Notes under the pieces: generated by a model
The model's database searches: none
Told to the model about the DNA's origin: nothing
Seen by the model: only the letters and a program-made list of their open reading frames with translations
Program-made: the position numbers and the translations under genes
In this document: in pieces, positions 25,701-37,134 of the stretch
Layout: each line of letters opens with the position of its first letter
Position numbering within the stretch: the first letter of the stretch is position 1
Origin: Xiphias gladius
Taxonomy: Eukaryota > Chordata > Actinopteri > Istiophoriformes > Xiphiidae
Direction of reading: 5' to 3'
NCBI RefSeq assembly: GCF_016859285.1
Contig: NC_053421.1
Coordinates: 5,259,100 to 5,323,099 of the forward strand
DNA length: 64,000 nt

Positions 25701-26208
25701 GTTCTCTTTTGTGTTCAATTTGATCTGTAAGTGTGTAATAACATTGTATAATATGTATGCACAGTGTATTATGTCACAAGAGCACCCATAGTACACCCGC
25801 CTCTCCCTGAGTATTGCAGCCCATCTCTTTGCCAGCAGTTTTCTGTATGAGCTGTTTGTCTCCTTCCCTGCCTGCCTTGCTTTCCTCATGTCTTTGTTTC
25901 TCGACGCATGGCCCTGTAACAGTTTTGCTGTTTAATCCCATTACTGAGTGATGACCTGTTGCTTTGCTTCCACCCAATCCCCAACACACTCATTGTGGTC
26001 TGTCTTTGTAGAGGTCCTGAGGGGTCAAATGTTGACTCCGACTCACTGACCAATCAAATCTGCAGCTCATGTGTATGTAATTGAGTGGACATCAGTCTAA
26101 AGTGCCATTGAACCATTTTTTTCTCTGTGAGACTGACTGCGATATGAATAAAGTGGTGAGCTGTATATCTCTATGATGAACAATTAGACCGTTTTTTTTA
26201 TCTGACAG

Positions 26209-26281
<73 letters not shown>

Positions 26282-29200
26282 TGCTCACACGTGTAGCCAT
26301 TTCCTTTTCTTGGAGAAAGGGAAGTTGGACAGCATGCCCTTATTTGAGTGTTGTTGCTGACCATTGTCTGTAGTTTTTGCTGTGTGCCCACCACTGCTAG
26401 CACTGGTAGGTCCGTAGTGTTGGCCAAATTGCCGGCCTTTTCTTTGCTTTCTTTTCTTACAAGCACAGGACCACAGGCTAACAAGGTGAAAGCAAAGAAA
26501 AACAAAACTTTACAGTAGTAGTTTCAACTTTTTAGACATATTCACAGACTGTATACGGATTATTGAACAGCTCTTTCCTCTCTCTTAGACACAGTCTGGG
26601 TCCACATATTGGCAGTCAGCTGGTTGTTGGCTGTAACCTTTGCAGTACAAAGTGTTTTATCAGCAATTTCCTTCCTTCCTCTAGTTTCCCTGTTTGTCAG
26701 AGTCAGACTGCAAATTTGTATCTCTTGTGCTGATAGATTTTTATTTTTACACAACAGGTTGGTTCTGGTTCTGAGAAACTACAGTGTCCTTCCATTTTAG
26801 TTTTCCATTTCTTGGCAGCTATTTTCTGCTCTGATCTTTCCTCTTACCTGTTTCTCTCTCCTGCAGCTCGGAAGCTTTTGCCAACATGCTAATGTTACCT
26901 TTCTTTATTATTCAGTGTAACGAGTGCATTGTTTCATAGAAGTTTGAGAAATGCACAGAAGGCACGTATGAACCAATTACCTCCTCCTGGAAATTGATTC
27001 AGCCTTCTGTAATCTTGAGGTACAACTCAAGCCATCCTTATCCTGGCCTAGGGCAAAAGACATAAACAAACTTCATAATAGCTGTATTTTCAGCATTTAT
27101 TAAGATATCCCTGACTGGATTTTCTCAGAACAACCATCAACAGTGTTATTAATGGTATAATATGTAACTTTTCTGCATTAAAATGTATAAAATTTACTAG
27201 ACCTAATGTTATATATATATTTTTTCAATAGTATACTTACATTATCCCAAATGTTTCCAGCAATTTTCAAATCTAAAGAAATCTAATTTTAATCAAGGTA
27301 ACGTTCCGTTTCATTTGGTTGCCTGTCATATCCTCTGTGCATGCGTCAGTATAGTGATTGTCTGCCAGAATCATTCCAAATGGACATTTTATCCAGTTTT
27401 AACCCCGCATTTTTAGCATACACTTTTTAGCTCTTGGTCGTTTTTAACTATATATTTTAACTGGATGAAGGATTTTAGCTATTGGATGTCTGGATCTTAA
27501 GTTATCAAAGGAACAAGCTGAGCAAATGTTAGCGGAAGCTCGGCTCCAAGCTCCGCCTTTTTTTTTTTATTGTTTTGATTGAGAGACCCCTATTGGCAGA
27601 AATTACATACTATGCATTTAATCTGACATTATTGATTAGAATACAGTATTGTCATTGGTTATATAGTTGATATTGACTACCACCACCAACACACTTTATT
27701 TAGTTTTTCTGGAGCCCAAATACAGAGAGACAGATGTCCGCAGAGTTAAAGTACATTTGTTTAATTCATGAAAGTTCTTATTTTCTAATGGCTTTGAATG
27801 CACTGCTGTAGTCAGAAATTAACATATGCGAGTACTTAATCCTTCTTTTTCAGACTTCCTGTTAAGAGGAAATGTAATTTTATGTAAATTAGCTACACAA
27901 AAAGGGTACTGATGTTACAGTTGAAGTTATTGTTGTGATACAAATAGGGGAATTTAAAGTGCAAAACTGCTTTTCAGTGTAAGTGGTTATACCAAAACTG
28001 CTGTGATCTAAACTCATTCAGTACTTTAGTAATGTTTGAGTGTACTCTAAACATTGATCTTGTTCTGTGAGGTGATTTTGTTAGTGTGTAGTGCTGTTGT
28101 GTGGTGGTTGATTTTACAGCAAGGCTTTTGATTGGTCACTTTTGTGTGTATGGTGGAGAAACAGTGTACATTTCAGGAAATGTCTATCAGTTATTGTGGT
28201 CCACCTTATAATAAGACCCCACTACAGTGCCAAAGCCAGTTTTCTCATTCTCTATATTTATTTTGTGTCTACAGTCCCTAGTCTGCATAGTGTTTAGTTG
28301 TGGTAGTAATTTTGAATTTAAATATGATTGACGTGCGCGATTCCTCACTATCTGTCCTTCTCTCTAGACACAGTCCTTGTTAGAGTAGTAGGATCCACAA
28401 CAGAGGAAGTCTCCCAGGCTCTTCATCACTCTGTGAATAAAACGTAATCCTTGGTTCAGTCACAGATGGGTTGGGAGACTTCAGCTACAACCAGACACAA
28501 CTATGTCATACACTCCAGGGTTTCCCCCAGGAAATTGGTTACCCATTATTTTGCAACTGTCATGTTTGAATATTTTAACTTGTCTTATTTTTAAACATTC
28601 TTTCTTTTCAGCACTCACTGCCCTTTTTCTTCCTGTCTGTTGGCTGAAAGCATCACACATCGCATCACCTCAGCTGTCACTCCCAGAGATATTATAATTT
28701 GTCATATAAATACATATGGTTAGATCCATAAGTATTCGGACAGTGACACTATTTTTGTAATTTTGCCTCTCTACACCATAATAGATTTGAAATGAAGCCA
28801 TCAAGATGTAATAGAAGTGTAGAGTTTTAGCTTTAATTCAAGGGGTTTAAAAAATATATCACATTAGCTATTTAGGAATTATAGCCATTTCTATACGTAG
28901 TAGCTCATTTTCAGGAGCTCAAAAGTAATTGGACAAACTAACATAGTTGTAAATATAAGGATTATTTTAAATAATGGGATGAAACTCTTTTGCAGTCAGT
29001 GACTGTTCTGAGATGCTTTGCCAGGCCTTTACTGCAGCCAGCTTCAGTTGCTGCTTATTTTGGGTCTTTCTGCCCTCAATTCTGTCTTCAGTAAGTGACA
29101 AGCATGCTCAGATAGGTGAGGTCAGGTGACTGACTTGTCCATTGAAGAATATTCCATTTCTTTGATTGTAGACTTTGTCAATGACACGCCTACCTCCTCG

Positions 29201-32200
29201 AGAGTGTTCTTGACCTGACTAGATGATGTGAAGGGTTTTTCTTCACATATTAAAAAATTCTTCGATCATCGATCATCATTTAGTTGTCTTTCTTGGTCTT
29301 CCAGGCCTTTTGGTGTGGCATTTGTTCTTTCTAAGAATGTACCTTGGCCTTTCCTAAAGTTTCTGCTATCTGTCTGATAGGTTTGTTTTTTTTCTTGAGC
29401 CTAATGATGGCCTCCTTCATTTGCATTCACACCTCTTTGGACCGCATATTGATGGTTCCCATGAACAGCTATTTCTGTTGGCTTCATTAGACTGTGTCCT
29501 TCAGCATGCACTGGGGTGGTTTTAGGCTGAGTGTGAAAAGGTTGGGATGAGAGTCAGATCTTGGCTTCTTGTTCAATTGTTGTGGTAAAATGGACCGTGA
29601 GACCAGCAAAAGATTGGTGTGGCATCAGTGAAGAGGTAGCTAAACTGGAAGGCAAAGCTTTCGATTTATCAGTTCATCTACGTTCCAACCCTAACGTACT
29701 GTCATGAGGTTTGGGTAGTTACCAAAAGAATGAGATCATGAATATAACCGGCGAAATTTGTTTTTTTTCCCTTAGGGTAGCCAAACTCACCCTTTGAGAT
29801 AGCATAAGGAGTTCAGACATTCCGGAGGGAGCTTGGAGTAGAATTGTTTCTTCTTTGTGTTAAAAGGATCCAGATGAGTTGGTTCAGGCATCTGATCAGG
29901 ATACCTCCCGGGTGAATTCCATTGTAGGTTTTCCGGACATGTCCAAGACCTTAGCGTAGACACAGAACATGGTGGAGAGATTGTATATCTCATCTGGCCC
30001 GGGAACGCCTTGGGATCCCCCAGGTGGAGCAGGAAAATGTTGCTGGGGAGAGGGACGCCTGAACTAACTTGCTTGGTCTACTGCCACCTCAACCTGACCC
30101 TGGATAAGTGGCAAAAAATGGATGGATGGATGGACAGACTATATAAACTGAGAGAAGATGGACTAAGATGGTGTTTTTAAGTGTTCAATTCAATTCAAAA
30201 TACTTTATCTGTCCTTTTGAGACAAGTGTGTTGCAAATAAAAGCGCACATAGACAATTCATTTACACACATAAAAATAATATAAAATATAAATATTATAA
30301 AGAGTTAAACTACACTAGGATTTATAACAGTGGCCTGTCCATAGCTGGCCAACATATCCAACACCCACAAAGGCATATATGTCAAAAAGCAGATGTAAAA
30401 ATTGCAAGTGCATTTATCAGTCTATACATAATGTAAACTGAACATTTTTTTGTACTATGGCTTTTGGAATAAAACCAGACTTCCTTCTATTTGTTTTACA
30501 TACACGTAATCTAAAACGCATTCCTGGTAGCATTAGCTTGAAGTAGTCATAGAAAACGTGTGTGGTCGTTGATAATCTCGTAAGCCTTTTTGAGGATGTG
30601 TTCAGTGTAAAACTGTGCTAGGGATCTTTGTTTTGCCAATAATTTTAGAGCTGAGGTTAACAACACCTGCAGTCGGATCTAGTGTTTTTTGACAAAGGGA
30701 ACAAAAAACCAAATCAGTAACTGGAAAAGTTAAAATACTTTTGATAAACGTATGTGTAAGTGTTTATATGTATTTTCTTTGCCCTCTGCTAGGTATGCAG
30801 TGATAGCCTTCGGGTGTGCCAGCTGTCCTAAGATCACGTGCGGCAGGGAGGGCTGTGGTACAGAGTTCTGTTACCACTGTAAGCAGCTGTGGCATCCCAA
30901 CCAAACCTGTGATGCAGCACGGCAGCAGAGAGCCCAGAGCCTTCGCCTGAGAACTGTCCGCTCATCCTCCCTCAGCTATAGCCAAGAGAGCGGAGCTGCA
31001 GGTTAGTTGCCTGAACACACACACACACACACAATAGCACAGATAGTTGCATGACTGCCCATCTACTCTTTTTAAACACCATGAAGAAATGTAAGTAATG
31101 GCATTATACAGTATCTAGCAAGTTAAATAACATTATGCACTTTTAAATTATATTCTCTTTCTTTCAGCTGATGACATCAAGCCATGTCCGCGCTGTGCTG
31201 CTTACATCATCAAGATGAATGACGGCAGCTGTAACCACATGACCTGTGCCGTCTGCGGCTGTGAGTTCTGTTGGCTCTGTATGAAGGAAATCTCAGACCT
31301 GCACTACCTGAGGTCAGTATGTCAACACACATACACGCAGGTGTACATACACCAAAAATTCGAGTACACTTTAAGTAACAATGTCCAACATTATTGTATA
31401 AGAAAATCATAAAAACATTCATCCTCATCTATCCTCATCAATGCCTTCATCACCGTGATTGTGATTCAAACAATGTCCAGGGCAATAAAAACTGTCTTAT
31501 TTGCTATTGTGAGAGTGTGTGTCACTTTTATTTATGGCAGTTTACAACTTGTAGTTAAGTTATGATGTATGAATATTGGTTATGTGGGATGATATACAGT
31601 AAGTTTTGCTGCCTGAGTAGTGCCCGAGATAAAGAACCCATTCAGCAAGTTTGATTGTTCTACCTCATAAAGTTTCTGATCTGCCTGGGTAAATTAGAAT
31701 AAAATATTTTGAATTAACCATAAAGCTAGCCAGCCCACTGAAGATCTTACTCAACACTGGGGGAAACTTTTCCCACAGTTGTGTGACAAGGGATGTAAAA
31801 GCTGAGGACCTATTATAGTATGCACATAAATGTATGAATGACTGACTGAAAAATTGTTGTTTTGTTTGTTTTTTTTCCCCTCAATCTTTCCCCTCTACTG
31901 TTCTCTCAGTCCATCAGGCTGTACTTTCTGGGGGAAGAAGCCATGGAGCAGGAAGAAAAAGATTCTGTGGCAACTGGGAACGCTTGTGGGTGCCCCTGTT
32001 GGCATCGCACTCATCGCCGGTATAGCTATTCCCGCCATGATTATCGGCATCCCTGTATATGTGGGGAGGAAGGTGAGGCTCTAGAGGCACAGTGTTTGTA
32101 TGTACATATTTATGTTCCTCTGGTTATAGTTTTCACTACAGGGATGAGGCAGAACATTGACTCATTTGGTTAATGTTTAGATTTACTGTTCAAACTGTCG

Positions 32201-35200
32201 TCTGTATTCAGCTGTATTAGAAAGGATTGGGTTTGATTTTGGTTGTTGCATTTTAATAATTTGAATAGTTCCCTTGCTTTGGAGCTCTGCTCTCTTACAT
32301 ACAATTTCTCAGAAACAATATATTTTCAGTTGTAAACATACTCAGTTTAAAATAACATTATACATATCACAGTTATCAGTAATGGAAATAAACATTGCCA
32401 GAAACAAGATCCACATATCAACCCCTAACTAACTAGTTATACTGAAAAACCAGTGTTAATACTGTCATGTATTTTTCTCAGGCTCTGAAGTCATCTCAAG
32501 CCAGCTGAGGTCATTTCTTAATAACCTGTGCATCTGTGTATACACATTTGTGCCGGATCACTCATCAGTCTAGGTCTGTTTAATGGCAGTTTGACGTTGC
32601 AATAAAATGAAAGTATTCAGACTCTCCAGAATTCCCCTCTTAAGTCTGCCAAGAAGAAGCCAGAGCCAGAAAACTTTTTCCCTGACAAAACCAGACCACA
32701 TTCAGTAGTGATCACATGACACATGCGAAACATCTGAACATGAATCATCTTCACATGCACTGGATGAATGTTGCTGTTTAGTCAAGATATTGAATCTGCA
32801 TCGTGATGACTCATTACACCAAAGCAATGGCCATTTTCATGCGGTATACTCTTTTTCTAAGTTTCATAGCAGCTACACTTTGTCACTGTTTATTGACTTG
32901 TAAAGCAGTCAGTCATAAGTTGACTGCCTTATGATAACAGCCGAAAGAAGTCTTTGTGTGAAGTAAGTGGGAAGACATAATTACAGTTTTTTTAATGGGT
33001 GTTTTTGTTATCTGCTTTCTTGGGTTTGGAACAACAACGAACAAATAATTCTGTCAACCAGATCAACTTTTTCTCACATAAATCTTTATTGGCAAGAGTT
33101 TTCAACAATAACTAACAACAGTAACAAAAAATGTTTGGGATTTACATTCACATTTTTTAATCATTCATGCAGTCCTACTGATGAACTAATTTGTAGCTCT
33201 CTCCCAATGTTACTATTTTGAGTATTGTATAATATTCATTTTTTTATTCCAGTTGTGCTTGTACTCTGATATGTGTCAGTTTTTACATTAAGATTTCTTC
33301 GACAGTTGCTAACCATTTGTCATGTGTCATGACTGCTATGTTCCTCAATTCCTCATGACAACTTACTTTTACTTTCTATTAATAGTATTTAAACCAAATC
33401 CTTTACTATGGTTGACAGACTTGTTTACATTGCACTTTGACATCTAGCCAGCTGTCCTGTAGTGGCTGATTACTACTGCCATTTTGTGGCCTCACCGAAG
33501 AATTCGTTTCCCACTCTGGTTTGGTGGCTGCCAAATGAGAAGGGATTTATGTTATGAGAATAACTTGCACTCTGCTCTGTAACCATTCTCCACCATAAAG
33601 TGTGCGCGGAGATGTGAAAGAAAACGGTGAAGGGAAGAAAGTGTAGGTTGGCTGGCAGTGAGTTGTTTGAGGCTTTCCTCAAGGCGGCATCAGCAGCCAG
33701 CTCAAACCGTGTCTCCATGAGCAGTCAGCCCAAACAGCATTTGATGAGGACAAATCGTGGTTGGTCCAAAAAAGGAAACAATCTGAAGCCCTTCTGTTTA
33801 ACAGTTCTCAGCACAAGACAGGGAGGCAAACAGGTGTAAGCTTTGTCTAACAGTAGCTCAACAAAGCCAGCGCTCATTGCTGCTACGCTTGAGAACTTCA
33901 TACACCTACTAGAGGAAAGATACAGGAAAATGAATAATGAAATCCTAATAATATGAATGTGCTACTCAACTGAACATTGTTGAATTTGTAGTTAACACTG
34001 AACTGGTCTAGTATTCCTCTCATGTGGCAACATTTTGGTTGAATACTAGTTGTGAACTCTGACTGTGTGAGTGTCATTGTTCCCCTTTTCTCTGCCAGAT
34101 CCATAACCGCTATGAGGGCAAAGATATTTCCAACCACAAGAGGAACCTGGTGATCGCTGGTGGGGTGACACTTTCTGTCATTGTGTCTCCAGTGGTAGCT
34201 GCAGTCACTGTCGGTCAGTCTGTTCTCCAATCTCTCCCAGCTCCTTCCTCTCTCTCTTTCTCTGTGTGTCTCTGCCTCTGCTCTTACTCTCTGCATGCTG
34301 TTTGACTTTGGAGTTCATATTATGCAAAAGTTTGTTTTCAGACTCAATTGGAATTCTCATGAGTTTTACATTAAGATGGGAAAGTTGAAGGAGATTTAAA
34401 CAGTTATGATTTCTGTGCGTCAGCAACACTGGCCTCCAGTGTTTATTTTTTTTCCTTCTGTGCTGGGGTCTAACTTGTCCCTGTCTCTCTGTCTTTCTGT
34501 TTTTTTTACCCCTCAGGCATTGGCGTTCCCATCATGCTTGCGTACGTCTATGGGGTGGTGCCCATCTCTTTGTGCCGTAGTGGAGGTTGTGGCGTCTCAG
34601 CTGGGAATGGCAAAGGAGTTCGCATAGAGTTTGATGACGAAAATGACATGAATGTTGGCAGTGGGACAGCTGCCACTGGTAAGCTTTAGTGCCCCCACCC
34701 ACTGCTACCCACACTGACATCCAAAAGCCACCTTTTGTGTTTATTCCCAAGTCAGCAAACAACACAATTTGCTTTTTGCTGACTGATACACGACAGAGTC
34801 CCATTTTAAATGAAATCTGCTGCTGGTTTCACAAATGTCAAGTGGTCTTTCACACTTCTTTTTGTGCATCTTCTGTTAGACCAACACCCCATGACTGCTT
34901 GGTAAAAATAGCCTTACAAGTACAGAATTTTGAACATTTCAGTTTCATCAAAAACGTCTCATTTTTTAGACAGCACTGCCTTATGTTCCCACAAAAGATT
35001 ACATATTTATCCCTTAGTTTTATATTTAATGTTGTTCCATGATTGTATCTTCTATGTAGATACTACATCAGTGGCAGACACGAGGAACAACCCCAGTATA
35101 GGTGAAGGCAGTGTTGGGGGGTTGACGGGAAGCCTGAGTGCCAGCGGCAGCCACATGGACCGTCTGGGGGCCATCAGGGACAACCTGAGTGAGACAGCCT

Positions 35201-37134
35201 CCACCATGGCCCTGGCTGGAGCCAGCATCACTGGCAGCCTCTCTGGCAGTGCCATGGTCAATTACTTAAACAGGTACTGAAACAGAACCACATGCCACGG
35301 GATTTGAATGTTTAAATGTTTAAATGCAACATCGACTTCTTGGTGCTTCTTGCATTGTCTAACACCACCCCCCAAACCACATATTGTCAGGCTGGAGGTG
35401 CAGGCTGATGTGCAGAAGGAGCGCTGCAGTCTCAGTGGAGAATCTGGCACCGTCAGCCTGGGTACAATCAGCGACAATGCTAGCACCAAAGCAATGGCTG
35501 GATCCATTCTTAACGCCTACATGCCCCTAGACAGGTGAGCATTATTTACTTTTTAATCGGGATAAGGCCCTTAAAGAAGAGTCTGTTCGTTGGCAGTGCT
35601 CGGGTGGTTCTGTGTAACTGGTGTCCTTCCAGAAATCCAAATTATAGAACAGAGTGTAGTGAAGTACCCATTGAATGCATATCCGTGACCATATAATGTA
35701 AACCCTAAGTGGATATTACTGCTCACAACAGCATTGATGGGTTAACAGTCTCACACTGTTGAAATACTGTGTTGCTTGGTAGAAGAAAAACATTAAATTA
35801 TTATTATGTAATCCAGTATTGTTCTTTCCAGTATGTTGTTTATAAAGAGTACGAGGTGTGAACAATATGTTTTTATTATTTCCACACTGATGAAGACTCG
35901 GTGAGGTCGGAAGCAGTCTTCATTTTAACTAATATGTCCGACTAAATAAAGGCTTTTAATATAGCTGCTCTCCTTATTCTGCGTAAAGTGCCTGAAGAAC
36001 GTTCTCTTTTCTGTGATCAAATGGTTTGTATTCGATTGTTACTACAGATAAAACATTCATTGAACATGTGCTGTCTCTTCTCATTGATGACCGGGATCCA
36101 GTATTTGTTGCGGAAGCATTTAGTATGAAGCAATGTTAGCACAGCTCAGAATGTTTCCCTAAGCTGAGCAGTTGCACACTTGTTGTAAAACCGCTTTCTG
36201 AGGCTTATGACTTAATCATGTTATGTGTACAAACATGTACACATATACACATGCAAGCCTACATACGGTACATCTACTTTTTTTCTTAAATGCCTCTCTT
36301 TTATGTCTCACCCCCCTCCCCCAATGTTCCAGGGATGGGAACAGTATGGAAGTCCAGGTTGATATTGAATCCAAACCAGGCAAACTACGGCACCACAGCG
36401 GCAGCAGCAGTGTAGATGACAGTAGCCATGTCGGCCGCTGTGGCTGGACCTGTCCTTCTAACGGCTGCACCTCCTCGGACGGCAAAGGAACCTCCGCTAA
36501 GTGGGCCAAGGAGGCATCCTGCTGCTCCTCCTCCAGCTCCGGGGGCAAAAAGAGCAAAGGCAAGCTGCGCAAGAAAGGCTGCGGAGGCACCAAGATCAAC
36601 GAGACACGGGAGGACATGGATGCTCAGCTGCTGGAGCAGCGCAGCACCAACTCCTCTGAGTTCGACTCTCCTTCGCTGAGCGGCAGCCTGCCCTCAGTGG
36701 CTGACTCCCACTCCAGCCACCTCTCTGAGTTCAGCTGCTCCGACCTGGAGAGCATGAAGACGTCCTGTAGCCACGGCTCCGGTGGAGGCGACTACCACAC
36801 ACGCTTTGCCACTGTCAGCCCCTTACCTGAGGTGGAGAATGACCGTCTGGAGACCTGCCCCACTTCTTCATCCTCCTCCTCCCAGGGACAAGGGGCTGTG
36901 ATCACTCCCCACTCCCCCACCTCCACCACCTCCTCCCTGGGCCACGGTGCAGAGCTCTCACCTCTCTGCTTCATCACAGAGGAGAATGTCAACCTGGTGT
37001 GTCCTGCTGAGCTGGACTCTCACAGCAACACTGGAGAGCAGCTTAAAGAAACCAACAACAACCACCACCGAACGCAACATCCAACCCAAACCCAGCAGCA
37101 GCCCAAGAACTCCTGTATACAGACTGACATCTGA
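22765..37134 (+). CDS. rnf19a: RBR-type E3 ubiquitin ligase RNF19A (dorfin)
   Basis: RNF19A transfers ubiquitin through a RING–IBR–RING relay and is anchored to membranes; known substrates include mutant SOD1. Coding exons are 22765-23471, 30793-31001, 31168-31312, 31910-32072, 34099-34213, 34517-34678, 35060-35273, 35391-35534 and 36333-37134, all in phase, giving about 886 residues (human 838). RING1 starts at C143 (CPLCLLRH). The IBR lies in exon 30793-31001, and RING2 around 312-345 contains the predicted catalytic C327 in DGSCNHMTC. Two hydrophobic segments lie at about 374-404 and 425-460. The tail is Ser-rich. The start follows the [20 protein letters not shown] region shared with vertebrate RNF19A rather than RNF19B. 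Its exon is preceded by an unlocated 5' exon. Confidence 0.95.
23472..24340. other. rnf19a intron, left part; nothing recognised
   Basis: The donor is GTAAGC at 23472. A 120-codon frame (23597-23959) lacks family motifs and splice support. Confidence 0.5.
24345..24660 (+). mobile_element. Tc1-like transposase 3' relic
   Basis: The + strand, in shifted frames, resembles [18 protein letters not shown], then [26 protein letters not shown]. This matches the C-terminal end of a fish Tc1 transposase family. Stops and frameshifts make it inactive. An AT-rich repeat precedes it. Confidence 0.7.
24974..25473. mobile_element. 500-bp MITE with TTAA-type ends
   Basis: The left end (TTAAAGCTACAGTATGCAAC at 24974) and the right end (GTTACATACTGTAGCTTTAA, finishing at 25473) are near-perfect inverted repeats of about 22 bp. 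The outer TTAA could be the target duplication. The interior is noncoding and partly GC-rich. It sits in an rnf19a intron. Confidence 0.8.
25474..27149. other. rnf19a intron, middle part
   Basis: It holds the (CT)n tract at 26215-26278 and otherwise no recognised element or exon. Confidence 0.5.
26215..26278. repeat. (TC)32 microsatellite
   Basis: An uninterrupted 64-bp TC run. Confidence 0.98.
27150..27621. mobile_element. 470-bp MITE, second family
   Basis: The ends AATGGTATAATATGTAACTT (27151) and CAGAAATTACATACTATGCA (about 27598-27617) are imperfect inverted repeats. The interior is noncoding. The terminal TATGTAACTT core resembles that of the 24974 element, so both may use related transposases. 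Confidence 0.65.
27622..28717. other. rnf19a intron, no recognised element
   Basis: AT-rich sequence with only short chance frames. Confidence 0.5.
28718..29650. mobile_element. Decayed Tc1-like element related to the 16.4-kb MITE
   Basis: Its first 200 bases follow the MITE at 16416 closely: GTTAGATCCATAAGTATTCGG, ATTTGAAATGAAGCCATC, TTCAAGGGGTTTAA. It then continues into 700 bp with transposase-like debris, where the MITE jumps to its other end. No intact frame and no clear right terminus were seen. Confidence 0.6.
29775..30134 (+). mobile_element. Non-LTR retrotransposon 3' tail
   Basis: The + strand resembles the widespread fish LINE ending (GHLIRI.PG, then [22 protein letters not shown]), followed by a 3' tail of ATGG units at 30118-30134. 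Stops and frameshifts are present. The family was not assigned. Confidence 0.7.
30340..30690 (-). mobile_element. LINE (L2/CR1-like) C-terminal relic
   Basis: The - strand reads [20 protein letters not shown], then [20 protein letters not shown]. This matches the usual end of fish L2-type ORF2 proteins, where a GRRFRVPRCRTNR..SFIP motif is common. It ends 100 bp before the rnf19a exon at 30793. Confidence 0.65.
31168..31312 (+). CDS. rnf19a: rnf19a exon encoding RING2 and the catalytic cysteine
   Basis: It encodes [20 protein letters not shown] followed by [17 protein letters not shown]. By analogy with other RBR ligases, the Cys after DGS is the ubiquitin-thioester site, and it is intact here. 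The exon completes an Ala codon from 30793-31001 and ends two bases into a Ser codon. Confidence 0.93.
31313..31909. other. rnf19a intron, nothing recognised
   Basis: Its donor is GTCAGT and its acceptor TCTCAG. No repeats of note. Confidence 0.6.
31910..32072 (+). CDS. rnf19a: rnf19a exon encoding the first membrane segment
   Basis: After [18 protein letters not shown] the product becomes hydrophobic ([20 protein letters not shown]). The basic KKPWSRKKK run next to it is a plausible cytosolic flank. The second hydrophobic segment is split between 34099-34213 and 34517-34678. Confidence 0.92.
32073..34098. other. rnf19a intron, nothing recognised
   Basis: AT-rich sequence with chance frames only. 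A frame at 33627-33839 has no known motif. Confidence 0.55.
35535..36332. other. rnf19a intron with a short dispersed repeat
   Basis: The stretch 35880-35965 (CTGATGAAGACTCGG...AATAAAGGCTTTT) resembles a common fish interspersed repeat end. The rest is unremarkable. Confidence 0.45.
36333..37134 (+). CDS. rnf19a: rnf19a last coding exon, Ser-rich tail
   Basis: It begins [20 protein letters not shown] and includes [36 protein letters not shown] and [17 protein letters not shown], all recognisable in vertebrate RNF19A. A Cys/Ser-rich insertion near the start and a His/Gln/Thr stretch near the end differ from mammals. The stop TGA is at 37132-37134. Confidence 0.93.

Noticed and set aside
26092-26505. 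137-codon - strand frame containing a long Arg-Glu repeat
   Set aside because: The repeat is just the (TC)32 microsatellite translated; no other coding sign.
36216-36617. 133-codon - strand frame opposite the rnf19a last exon
   Set aside because: A by-product of Ser/Gly-rich codon use on the + strand.
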